Below, one piece after another: positions 26,301-32,077 of a stretch of 35,751 nucleotides of DNA (positions are counted from its first letter, which is position 1; each line of letters begins with the position of its first letter). The stretch comes from Bryobacterales bacterium. Lineage in GTDB: Bacteria > Acidobacteriota > Terriglobia > Bryobacterales > Bryobacteraceae. The notes below the pieces were generated by a model, which saw only the letters and a program-made list of their open reading frames with translations, was not told the origin of the DNA and searched no databases. The position numbers were made by a program, and so were the translations under genes. Location: positions 1-35,751 of the forward strand of contig PLRS01000115.1 of NCBI GenBank assembly GCA_003164035.1, in the 5' to 3' direction.

Positions 26301-27525
26301 GTACGCTTTGAATGCCATGCCCAACGGAGCCGCGGGGCTGCTGGCGCGGATGACCGACCCATGGACCTGGGGAGTGACGCAGGATCTGCTGTATTACCTG
26401 TTGCTCGACCCCACGGCGCCGGCGCCTGCCGATCCTCGTCCCACGTTCCCCGCCGTTTTCTATGACGCTCCGGCGGGCCGCATCGTCGCCCATAGCGATT
26501 GGACTCCCACGGGAACCATGTTCGACTACCGCGCCAGTTGGATCTCCATCAACCACCAGGACGGAAACGGAGGCCAGTTCGAGCTGTTCCGCAATGGCGA
26601 ATGGCTCACCAAGGAGATGAGCAACTACGATAACGGCGGCGGCGGCAACGGCGCGACCGTGACCTATCACAACACTCTGGGATTGCAAAACTGGTGCCCG
26701 GCCTGCGCCACCATTGCCTGGCAGGGAACCGACGCTCCCGCGTGGACCAACGGCAGCCAGTGGATGGAAGGCGAAAACGCCGGCGACCCCACCACCACAA
26801 TGAGCACGGGCCCTGGTTACGTCTATGCCACCAGCAATCTGACCAACCTCTACAACCGACCCGATTTCTGGACGCCCGCCGATGCCGTCGCCGATATCAC
26901 CCAGGCGACCCGCTCCATCGTTTGGCTGAACGACGATTACATCGTAGTCTACGATCGCGCGACCTCCGCGCACAATGGATTCAAGCGCTTCAATCTGAGC
27001 CTGGTCACGAACCCCGTCGTCTCAGCCAACACCGCAACCGAGATTCTCCCGAGCGGCCAACAGCTCTTCATCCAGACCCTGCTGCCCCTGAATCCGTCGC
27101 TCACCAGCTTTAACGGAGCGGCGAACCTGAACCCCATAGCGGATTTGGAACCGAGCCAGTACATCTATCAGGTTCAGGATCCGGCCTTGCCTCTCGACAC
27201 ACGCTTCCTGCACGTATTGCAGGGCGCCAACCCGGGCGCGCCCATGGCTGTTGCGGCTCACCTGCAGAGCAGCGCCGGAACCGCATTCGATGGCGCCCGG
27301 TTCGGCGCCAGCGAAGTCTGGTTCCCAGTGACCGCCGGCGCCGTCTTCGCCGGTACCACCCTCCCCGCGCCGGCGGGTGTTCAGAGCGTATTGATCGCGG
27401 GCCTCGCGCCCAACACCGGATACAGCGTGAGCATTCAGGCCGTCGCTACCGGCAACACAATCGGCGTTTCTCCCGGCGGATCGAACATCACCGATGCCGG
27501 AGGAGTGCTGCAACTCTCGTTCTGA
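23320..27525 (+). CDS. Large secreted multidomain protein with heparinase II/III-like lyase region
   Basis: 1401 residues. A long N-terminal signal region has its hydrophobic core at about 27-45 and ends in 'GFAQS'. An Ig-like segment (about 47-138) precedes two TIG/IPT-like domains and four InlB-B-like repeats, interleaved between about 140 and 583. From about 588 ('HPRLWITQQDLPHLQAW') comes an alpha-helical toroid region, then a beta-sandwich (about 1045 on) with 'GRIVAHSDW', 'INHQDGNGGQFELFRNGEWL' and 'YDNGG', typical of heparinase II/III and related alginate lyases. It probably attacks an acidic polysaccharide outside the cell; this is inference, and catalytic residues were not assigned. 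The ATG is fixed by GGAGG. No anchor is seen at the C-terminus. Confidence 0.8.
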   Translation: MERTKNVGTNVAGRAHVTPSRSTSLSRWLRLATALSIGGSLGFAQSLSVTPSGDPSVTVGATLQFTAAANGFMIASVKWEVASVQGGSATTGTISTGLTGGLYSAPTAIPAQNPQSITAVATGTNGGKYSASVYVTVAPPPPVITSVSPNPLPPGTVAVTLTGTGFTSSSLIWDSGVQYVTQQPSATTLTTTVYTAPGAASATFTVHGSGTISNAIVVPVGSAARATYALTVVNGTGSGNYAAGTVVNIAATVPSGQQFQGWSGAAVANSGSATTTLTMPAANTTVTAQFTGAAGLTITSVSPNPLPTGTIAVTVTGTGFTSSSLIWDSGVQYVTQHPSANTLTTSVYTAPGTASATFTVHSSGTISNAVTVPVSGPPTYTLTVVNGTGSGSYTAGTTVTIGANAPPAGESFAGWTGASVSNANATTTTLTMPAANATVTANYAAGPTYALTVVGGQGSGNYVAGAVVTIVANNPPAGQSFLGWTGATVASPSSSTTTLTMPSTPVTVTADFSQPTYTLTVVNGTGSGNYAAGAVVPISANAPPAGQYFQVWTGPGLANPNQPSTTVTMPQANTTVTASFYAPPPVPFPVTTHPRLWITQQDLPHLQAWAVSGNPAYQGQSGALSTAIGNYSLAFPGAALNATNPTPANPYPDFGDTQGYTGMLSEENAVILALNSLIDPSPANRAQYAQAARNLLMYAMNQAALGHASGLPFRDPAFAIYNRASGSGHEWPLIVDWIYPVLSAADKATIRQVFLIWAGDCLTAETTGGDNPGTPGLVNSLALLPNNLPYRMASNNYYLAHARLLTMMSLVLDPADDPPLSAAVAPGALCNTLRSYIADATGAWLYEEFAMMGDPQVVAQAYGVPNNPTGAGFGLASGGLPPEGMLYGESFAYILGQLLALQTSGFNNATYSGPQIAMIGAPVWDRYVTGYLSSLTPTAKVFSSEAYLGSLFQFAGYGDLLRTYVTPDQMAPFALLGLLDQETGVSTHVNAGRWYALNAMPNGAAGLLARMTDPWTWGVTQDLLYYLLLDPTAPAPADPRPTFPAVFYDAPAGRIVAHSDWTPTGTMFDYRASWISINHQDGNGGQFELFRNGEWLTKEMSNYDNGGGGNGATVTYHNTLGLQNWCPACATIAWQGTDAPAWTNGSQWMEGENAGDPTTTMSTGPGYVYATSNLTNLYNRPDFWTPADAVADITQATRSIVWLNDDYIVVYDRATSAHNGFKRFNLSLVTNPVVSANTATEILPSGQQLFIQTLLPLNPSLTSFNGAANLNPIADLEPSQYIYQVQDPALPLDTRFLHVLQGANPGAPMAVAAHLQSSAGTAFDGARFGASEVWFPVTAGAVFAGTTLPAPAGVQSVLIAGLAPNTGYSVSIQAVATGNTIGVSPGGSNITDAGGVLQLSF
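23734..24450 (+). repeat. Two near-identical TIG/IPT-like coding repeats
   Basis: About 80 residues each, at roughly 23734-23980 and 24202-24450. Both read 'ITSVSPNPLP.GT.AVT.TGTGFTSSSLIWDSGVQYVTQ.PSA', then 'ASATFTVH.SGTISNA'. They are separated by the first InlB-B-like repeat. The high DNA identity points to recent internal duplication. Confidence 0.8.
24000..25068 (+). repeat. Four InlB-B-like coding repeats
   Basis: Units begin near 24000, 24454, 24661 and 24865. Each unit (about 65 residues) reads 'Y(A/T)LTVVNGTGSGNYAAG..V.I.A..P.G..F.GW(S/T)GA.....TTTLTMP..NTTVTA.F'. They are separate from the catalytic region and probably act as spacer or binding modules. The fourth copy has 'VWTG' in place of 'GWTG'. 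Confidence 0.8.
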
Positions 27526-27580
27526 ACCAGCCGAGCCAGGAATCACGCGAGCCGTGGGCACAAGGTCGCCTCCGTAGCGT

Positions 27581-27598
27581 CGGCGATCTTTGTCGCCG
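27581..27598 (+). terminator. Hairpin after the lyase-like gene
   Basis: CGGCGA (27581-27586) pairs with TCGCCG (27593-27598) over a 6-nt loop, 56 bp after the stop, and is followed by the T-rich GTGTTCTTGGTT. A short terminator is plausible. The 140-bp gap holds no gene. Confidence 0.45.
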
Positions 27599-27664
27599 GT
27601 GTTCTTGGTTGCGCCCTCCGGGCGGCCAAAGTTGCCAGAAAGGGATAGTGTGGCGCGCCAGTGT

Positions 27665-28078
27665 TCAGCCGCGAACCCGCTGGGCGAACCACTCAAAGCA
27701 GGCTTCGAGCGTCACGCTGCCTTCGGCGTCAAGCAAGCGAACGCGCACTTCGATGGCGGCGCGGCCCCGCCGGGAGAGCGTATCCAGGAAACGCTCCGCC
27801 TCTTCCGCGGCAGCCTCCGCCTGGGCGGTCAATTCGCCAGTCGCCGGTCTCCGGAATTTGACGTCGGCGTGGCGAACCACCGCTAGATTGCCGGCGGCCT
27901 CAGCGCCGAAGCGGCTGAGCAGCCACTGCCCGCTAGCCGCCTCAGCGAGCGCGAACTGAGCGCTGGCATGGATCGTCCCTAGATGATTCTGGTGATTGGG
28001 GTCCGCGGGGAGGGTGAGAATTGCTCCATCGGCGCGCAGGCCAAGGAAGCGATTGAAGGGAATCGCGCTGACATCCAC
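27665..28078 (-). CDS. Hotdog-fold thioesterase-like protein (YiiD_C/DUF4442 type)
   Basis: 137 residues from GTG 28078. It has 'IPFNRFLGL' and a 'NHLGTIHASAQFALAEAASG' helix typical of hotdog thioesterases that act on acyl-CoA, then 'VVRHADVKFRRPA' and a central acidic helix. GGAG lies 6 nt before this GTG. The frame runs a further 52 codons upstream, but that part is low-complexity and lies over toxin remnants, so it is not included. Substrate unknown; cytoplasmic. Confidence 0.75.
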   Translation of the reverse strand: MDVSAIPFNRFLGLRADGAILTLPADPNHQNHLGTIHASAQFALAEAASGQWLLSRFGAEAAGNLAVVRHADVKFRRPATGELTAQAEAAAEEAERFLDTLSRRGRAAIEVRVRLLDAEGSVTLEACFEWFAQRVRG

Positions 28079-28166
28079 GTTGGTCTCCGTTACGTACGTG
28101 CATCCGAATCCCGCGTTCGATGGCGCGACGGCACACCGCGCGGAAGCCGCCCGCGTGACGCATAAA

Positions 28167-28277
28167 TCAGATGCAGTCCTGCTGGCGGAGGCAATGGCTT
28201 GGCTTCTCCTGCCCGGCGCATTCAAAACCGCCACCCGGCCCGCACTCGGCCCTAACCGACGTGTCCCAGTACATCAC
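28167..28277 (-). pseudogene. PIN-toxin N-terminal fragment after the antitoxin
   Basis: Three bases after the antitoxin stop, GTG-ATG opens 'VMYWDTSV', the usual first strand of a PIN-domain RNase with its first catalytic Asp. The frame then turns into non-PIN sequence and stops after 36 codons. It occupies the place where a Phd/YefM-type operon encodes its toxin. I read it as a truncated or frameshifted toxin; the match is short. Confidence 0.4.
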
Positions 28278-28280
28278 GGC

Positions 28281-28538
28281 CTAGCACCGGTCCGCGCGAA
28301 TTTCGTCCAGAATCTGCCCGGCGCTCATCTCAGGGACCGCGCTAGCAGCGATCGATTTCTGAAAGGCTTTCAGTTCTCTGGCCCATTGGCGCCCCTGGAC
28401 GGCCCCGGACGCAGGCGCAACCCTTGTCAAGCGGGCTTTGATCTTGCCGCGAACCGTGATAAGGACATCTTCGCCGCTGTTGGCAGCTTCTACTAATTCT
28501 GAAAGCCTGGCTTTGCTCTCGCGTAGGCTCCTGACCAT
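28281..28538 (-). CDS. Phd/YefM-type antitoxin
   Basis: 85 residues: 'MVRSLRESKARLSELVEAANSGEDVLITVRGK..ARLTRV' is the complete Phd/YefM DNA-binding N-terminal fold. A helical C-terminal tail (about 50-85) would normally wrap the toxin. No intact toxin adjoins it; a PIN-like start follows on the same strand and a PIN-like C-terminus lies on the other side in opposite orientation. It is an orphan or relic antitoxin. Confidence 0.82.
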   Translation of the reverse strand: MVRSLRESKARLSELVEAANSGEDVLITVRGKIKARLTRVAPASGAVQGRQWARELKAFQKSIAASAVPEMSAGQILDEIRADRC

Positions 28539-28610
28539 GGAACCATTGTAGTTTCAAACACCAGGCCGTGGAATTTATTGCGACGAACCAATCATTTGCG
28601 TAATGTATAA

Positions 28611-28814
28611 ACAGCGAGGAGCGACGGGGAACAATCGGCCTATGGGGCCGGGGCACTGGATCTGTTCATGGCAGCCTACCTACCCTCTTGCGACGCCTTT
28701 GTGACAAACGATCCGGGTCAACATGCCGCCCTGCGGCTGGTTGCGGAGCGAGCAGGGTTGTCGACCGGTATATTGACCTATAGCAAATGGAGACAAAAGC
28801 TGCTGCTGGCCTAA
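28611..28814 (+). pseudogene. PIN-domain toxin C-terminal fragment
   Basis: After an in-frame TAA at 28608, the frame reads 'GALDLFMAAYLPSCDAFVTND', then 'GQHAALRLVAERAGLSTGILTYSKW', ending at TAA 28812-28814. This is the C-terminal half of a PIN nuclease, with the late acidic residues of 'DAFVTND' retained. The N-terminal half is absent upstream. An ATG at 28668 exists, but its product would lack the first catalytic acids. Confidence 0.65.
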
Positions 28815-28848
28815 AAGCCCGCTGGCACAGGGATAAATCGCTAAGCTA

Positions 28849-28884
28849 TTGATTCTATTATGGTGGAGGCGGGGGGAGTTGAAC
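28849..28884 (+). repeat. Left att-like repeat (copy of the ssrA 3' end)
   Basis: A 36-bp sequence identical, except at one base, to 30262-30297. Read on the minus strand it is the tmRNA T-loop, T-stem, acceptor 3' strand and CCA, plus 12 bp downstream. It is not attached to a tmRNA body, so it is the displaced 3' fragment left by an integration event. Confidence 0.88.
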
Positions 28885-28963
28885 GAAATACAGGTATTGA
28901 AAGCAAGCAAGTTGCTGATTCCGTTCGCCCGCCGTTACCGCCTTTGCTAGCGTTCCCAGCCTT

Positions 28964-28983
28964 GTGGGATCAATTTGGATCAG
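28964..28983 (+). repeat. Inner island repeat, left copy
   Basis: GTGGGATCAATTTGGATCAG; the right copy at 30205-30224 differs by one base (C for T). The two copies are directly oriented and lie just outside the cargo genes. Confidence 0.75.
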
Positions 28984-29045
28984 TGCGGCGTGCGGGGAAA
29001 GGCAGGAGGCCTGCCGCTCTTGCCCATTTCTGCGAGAATGCTTAC

Positions 29046-29261
29046 ATGCTGCGAGTTCCGATTACGAAGTGCCCAACCTTGACCTGCCCGAGTACTGAGG
29101 TTGAGGCAGTGAGTATCGGCCCGCCAGAAACGGTACCCGGAGAGCCGGACCTCATGCAGTACCAGTATGACGGCCAATGCCCCCTCTGCCATGTGCCCTT
29201 GTTCGGCTGTTTTTGGGTGAGACGCGATCAATCGACGGCGGAGGAAAAGCCGAAGGCATAA
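29046..29261 (+). CDS. Small cysteine-rich (zinc-ribbon-like) protein
   Basis: 71 residues with 'KCPTLTCPS' near the start and 'GQCPLCHVPLFGCF' near residue 44: two Cys pairs that could form one zinc ribbon. The frame stays open upstream to 28860, but that part is antisense translation of the att repeat, so ATG 29046 is used. No strong ribosome site is visible. It precedes the FRG gene by 49 bp on the same strand inside the mini-island and may be cotranscribed with it. Function unknown; a real but uncertain gene. Confidence 0.5.
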   Translation: MLRVPITKCPTLTCPSTEVEAVSIGPPETVPGEPDLMQYQYDGQCPLCHVPLFGCFWVRRDQSTAEEKPKA

Positions 29262-29310
29262 GCCCGGCCACGAGGTTACTCAGGAGGCAGGGGATTCCAG
29301 GCGGTGCTTC

Positions 29311-30198
29311 ATGTCCGTGTCGCAAGACAAAGTCGATAATCTCGGGACGTTCACTCAGCGCGTCGGCGAAATTCGCCAATGCTGGGGCTTGGCCAAGCAC
29401 AAGGAGCTTTGGTTTCGTGGCGAAAGCAAAGACTACGGCGAGACGCTCCTTCGCCCCGAGCTTTATCGGGCCGCGAGCGATGGTGTGTGCCTGAAGCCTT
29501 GTTGGAAACTCTTGAAGATCGAAAACGATCTCTATGACGAATTCCGGCGCAACGCCGTCGTGCGCTCAGATGAAAAGACATCAGAGGAGGATTGGGATTG
29601 GGACTCATACTTTCTGATGCAGCATCACAACGGCCCAACGCGCCTGCTCGACTGGTCAGACGGCGCGCTCATGGCCTTGCACTTTGCGCTGCGTAACAAG
29701 GCGGACGACGCCCACGACGCTCGTGTTTACGTGCTCGAAGCCTACAGGTTTAATGAACAACTCAGGCAACTCCCCGACATCAAAGTGCTCCAGCAGGAAT
29801 GGAAATCCTTCGTAGCGAAGCATCCGTCTTGGGATCTGGAAGATGATGATTGGGAAGACGCCTATCTGCCTGCCGACGAAGAAGTACTCGCGGAGATGAA
29901 CATACCGCGACCGCCCCTGGCGTTGGATTTCCCGCTCATCACGAAGCGTATCGCTGCACAGCGTAGCCGCTTCGTCGTATTCGGTACGGAGCCTAATTGG
30001 CTCGCCGACGAATTCAAGAAAGCCGACTCCAATATAAGGGTGATCACCGTTGCAGCTACCGCGCGTGCAAAGATGAGGCAGGAGTTGCGCGACTGCGGGA
30101 TAACCGAATCCGTCATTTATCCCGACCTCGATGGCTTGGGGCGCGAGATGCGACAACTCTGGGAGGACAGACGCGCTGCACCAGAGGAGAACGTCTGA
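29311..30198 (+). CDS. FRG-domain protein
   Basis: 295 residues. The FRG domain is recognised by 'WFRGES' at 34-39, 'LLRPELYR', 'QHHNGPTRLLDWSD' at 104-117, and the helix 'GALMALHFALRN'. A C-terminal part (about 195-285) holds 'IAAQRSRFVVFG', then a predicted alpha/beta region. FRG proteins are of unknown biochemistry and often occur in mobile or defence-related regions. Here it is the main cargo of the ssrA mini-island. The ribosome site is weak (AGGCGG, 7 nt upstream). There is no signal peptide. A defence role is inference from context. Confidence 0.85.
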   Translation: MSVSQDKVDNLGTFTQRVGEIRQCWGLAKHKELWFRGESKDYGETLLRPELYRAASDGVCLKPCWKLLKIENDLYDEFRRNAVVRSDEKTSEEDWDWDSYFLMQHHNGPTRLLDWSDGALMALHFALRNKADDAHDARVYVLEAYRFNEQLRQLPDIKVLQQEWKSFVAKHPSWDLEDDDWEDAYLPADEEVLAEMNIPRPPLALDFPLITKRIAAQRSRFVVFGTEPNWLADEFKKADSNIRVITVAATARAKMRQELRDCGITESVIYPDLDGLGREMRQLWEDRRAAPEENV

Positions 30199-30204
30199 TC
30201 GTTC

Positions 30205-30224
30205 GTGGGATCAACTTGGATCAG
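30205..30224 (+). repeat. Inner island repeat, right copy
   Basis: GTGGGATCAACTTGGATCAG, 6 bases after the FRG stop and 37 bases before the right att-like repeat; one mismatch to 28964-28983. Confidence 0.75.
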
Positions 30225-30261
30225 CCTGGGACGATTCTTGGCAGCAGCGCTCCGTAAGTTG

Positions 30262-30297
30262 TTGATTCTATTTTGGTGGAGGCGGGGGGAGTTGAAC
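30262..30297 (+). repeat. Right att-like repeat (within the functional ssrA 3' end)
   Basis: Matches 28849-28884 at 35 of 36 bases. This copy completes the tmRNA acceptor arm, so integration kept the gene intact. Confidence 0.88.
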
Positions 30298-30629
30298 CCC
30301 CGTCCGAGAAAGCCCGTCATGAAGAGAACTACGTGCGTATCCGGCTCAAAGGTTTCGCGTCAGCGCTTCAGAACCGGCGAGCGCGGCACCACGCTAGTCC
30401 GATTGGATTTCAGCCGCCGGCTCCGGACCGAAGCCTTTGGCCAATCCCGCAAAATGACGCTCACTCACCGCCGCGCGGGCTCAGCGGCTGGAGCGGCTCC
30501 CTAATTAATTAGGCAGCGTATGCAAACTGCGTGTTGTTGGCAGTTATGTTTTCCGATCGTTTTACGGGAGCTCGGAACCCGGCACGCCTCCCCACCACGA
30601 TTCGATCCCGTCGAATCCGTTGCGCCCCC
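30274..30629 (-). ncRNA. ssrA: tmRNA (SsrA)
   Basis: 356 nt with encoded CCA. The 5' end reads GGGGGCGCAACGGATTCGAC (from 30629) and the 3' end GTTCAACTCCCCCCGCCTCC followed by ACCA. The 7-bp acceptor stem (one G-U) and the 5-bp T-stem with TTCAACT loop form as expected. The tag frame at 30541-30509 encodes ANNTQFAYAA followed by TAA. tmRNA with SmpB frees stalled ribosomes and marks the partial protein for proteolysis. Its 3' end is the integration site of the adjacent mini-island. Confidence 0.97.
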
Positions 30630-30683
30630 ACAATTGCTGAGCCTCAAATGGCAGGTCTGACACTTTTATTCTACCACCGGGGC

Positions 30684-30689
30684 TATAAT
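30684..30689 (+). promoter_or_regulatory. -10 box of a likely leaderless promoter
   Basis: A perfect TATAAT ends 6 nt before the ATG at 30696, so the transcript start should fall on or beside the A of ATG. No ribosome site can fit. The -35 is poor: CTGACA at 30657-30662 is 21 nt away, CACTTT at 17 nt is weak. Confidence 0.55.
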
Positions 30690-30695
30690 TTCAAT

Positions 30696-31073
30696 ATGCG
30701 TATCTGGAAAGTGGCGGCACTACTACTGGCGGGGACGCTTGCCCTTCTTGCCGACGACCCGACCGTCAAGCTCCGGATTGTGGTGAAAACCGTGGGCGGC
30801 CATCCCATCGACCGCGCCGAGGTGGTGGTTCGCTGGCACGCCGACCCGAAGCATCCCCAGGCGCGCTACGGCCGCGCCGTCAACACTACCTGGGAACTCC
30901 GCACCAACCAGGAAGGCGAAGCCAACGTCCCCGAAATCCCGCAAGGCGAAATCCTGATTCAGATCAACGCCAAGGGCTATCAGACTTACGGCAAGACCTA
31001 CGACGTCGAGGAAGCGGAGAAAACCATCGAAATCCCGCTCAACCCGCCACAGCAGCAGTATTCGGCGCACTAG
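30696..31073 (+). CDS. Small secreted CarboxypepD_reg-like (Ig-fold) protein
   Basis: 125 residues: signal peptide (MRIWKVAALLLAGTLALLA), then one domain with 'KLRIVVKTVGGHPIDRAEVVVRW', 'RTNQEGEANVPEIPQGEILIQINAKGYQTY' and a final strand 'KTIEIPLNP'. This is the transthyretin-like fold of carboxypeptidase regulatory domains, common in acidobacterial exported proteins. It is probably a periplasmic or surface module; partner unknown. A frame extending to 30531 crosses the tmRNA and is not used. It ends 6 bp from the convergent PEP-CTERM gene. Confidence 0.75.
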   Translation: MRIWKVAALLLAGTLALLADDPTVKLRIVVKTVGGHPIDRAEVVVRWHADPKHPQARYGRAVNTTWELRTNQEGEANVPEIPQGEILIQINAKGYQTYGKTYDVEEAEKTIEIPLNPPQQQYSAH

Positions 31074-31079
31074 CCGAGG

Positions 31080-31955
31080 TCACGCCGCCCGGCGGCGCTG
31101 GTGTGCGACCCTGCGCCGGCGGACGCACTCGCCAGTCGCTCCCAGCCCCAGCAATCCCGCGCACAGGATCAGCGACGCCGGTTCCGGCGCGTCCGGCGGA
31201 TCGGCTATCTGAGCAGCGGAATCCACGTCACCGTTGGAATCGAGGATGGAGAACCCGGATACCGCCAACGTGGCGCTAACGCCCGCCGAACCGTTGTCGC
31301 CTGCCTCGGCGTTCAAGCTGAGGTCTTCACTGAAGCTGAACGGCACCCCAAAAGTGAACGGAATCGTGACGTATTCAGAGGGACCATAGCTCTGCGGGTA
31401 CGGGTAGAACGCCAAAGAACAGTCCTCATCGTTGCCGCATAACCAAGTGTCGTCGGTGAAGGTGGTCGAGGTACCTTCGCTGCCAAAGGTTGCGCTCGCC
31501 GTGGCGCCCGTCCAAATCCCCTGCTCTCCGCCTTGGCCGGTCAGCGAAAAGTCGACAATCAGGTCGCCCGAGCCGGTACCTCCGGTGACGAGCAGGTTTT
31601 CCGTGAAAGATGCATCCACCGAACCTGTGCCTATGTCGCTGAGGAGGGGGCTCCAAACGGCCTCAACGTCGGCGCTGGCTTGGATGACGGGAAACAAGGA
31701 ACCGATACCGGCCTGAACCGAATAAATATTGCCAGTCGCCGTGGAATTGAGCAGCCAAGGAGTGCCGCCGCAGGTGGACGTGGCCGTGGCGGAACTTGTG
31801 CCCGTATTCGATTGGGACGTGCTGCAATTAATCGGCTGAATCGACGTGGCGCCCAAATAGGCCGTCGTATCCACCGTAATGGCGCCGGCATAGCCCGTCC
31901 CGATTACTCCCGACGCCAGTAAGAGCGCCGAGCCGAAACGCGCACACACGGACAT
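31080..31955 (-). CDS. PEP-CTERM sorting-domain protein
   Basis: 291 residues: an N-terminal signal peptide (about 1-24), a Ser/Thr/Gly-rich beta body with two Cys pairs (C44/C62 and a 'CGNDEDC'), and a C-terminal 'PDAPEPASLILCAGLLGLGA' helix followed by an Arg-rich tail (RRRRVAHQRRR). This is the exosortase recognition tripartite tail, so the protein should be processed at the inner membrane and exported. GAGGAG lies 7 nt before the ATG. No exosortase is in the window. The body function is unknown. Confidence 0.88.
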   Translation of the reverse strand: MSVCARFGSALLLASGVIGTGYAGAITVDTTAYLGATSIQPINCSTSQSNTGTSSATATSTCGGTPWLLNSTATGNIYSVQAGIGSLFPVIQASADVEAVWSPLLSDIGTGSVDASFTENLLVTGGTGSGDLIVDFSLTGQGGEQGIWTGATASATFGSEGTSTTFTDDTWLCGNDEDCSLAFYPYPQSYGPSEYVTIPFTFGVPFSFSEDLSLNAEAGDNGSAGVSATLAVSGFSILDSNGDVDSAAQIADPPDAPEPASLILCAGLLGLGATGECVRRRRVAHQRRRAA

Positions 31956-32023
31956 TTCAGGCTCCTCAACATGAGTGTACGCCCGTCCCGGTTATTCAGC
32001 GCCCCCAAAATATACGGCCAGTA

Positions 32024-32050
32024 CCCCAAACAGTACTAAGTAATTTGGGG
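32024..32050. terminator. Hairpin after the aminotransferase gene
   Basis: CCCCAAA (32024-32030) pairs with TTTGGGG (32044-32050) over 13 nt, 28 bp past the aminotransferase stop on the minus strand and about 70 bp before the PEP-CTERM start. No T-tract follows; it may be a terminator or a leader element of the PEP-CTERM gene. Confidence 0.4.
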
Positions 32051-32077
32051 AACGATGGCGACCGGATCCCAGTTTTT

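Larger units (their letters stand above)
28849..30297. mobile_element. 1.4-kb mini-island inserted at the 3' end of ssrA
   Basis: Bounded by a 36-bp direct repeat (28849-28884 and 30262-30297; unit length 1413 bp) that spans the 3' end of the tmRNA gene, a known integrase target. Inside are a 71-codon zinc-ribbon gene and an FRG-domain gene, both on the plus strand. No integrase or recombinase frame is present. It must be a decayed island or a unit mobilised in trans. An inner 20-bp repeat (28964-28983 and 30205-30224) also flanks the cargo. Confidence 0.75.

Noticed and set aside
28860-28890. Peptides beginning MVEAGGVE at 28860 and again at 30273, which look like two related protein starts
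   Set aside because: Both are the translation of the minus-strand tmRNA 3' end repeat, not coding sequence.
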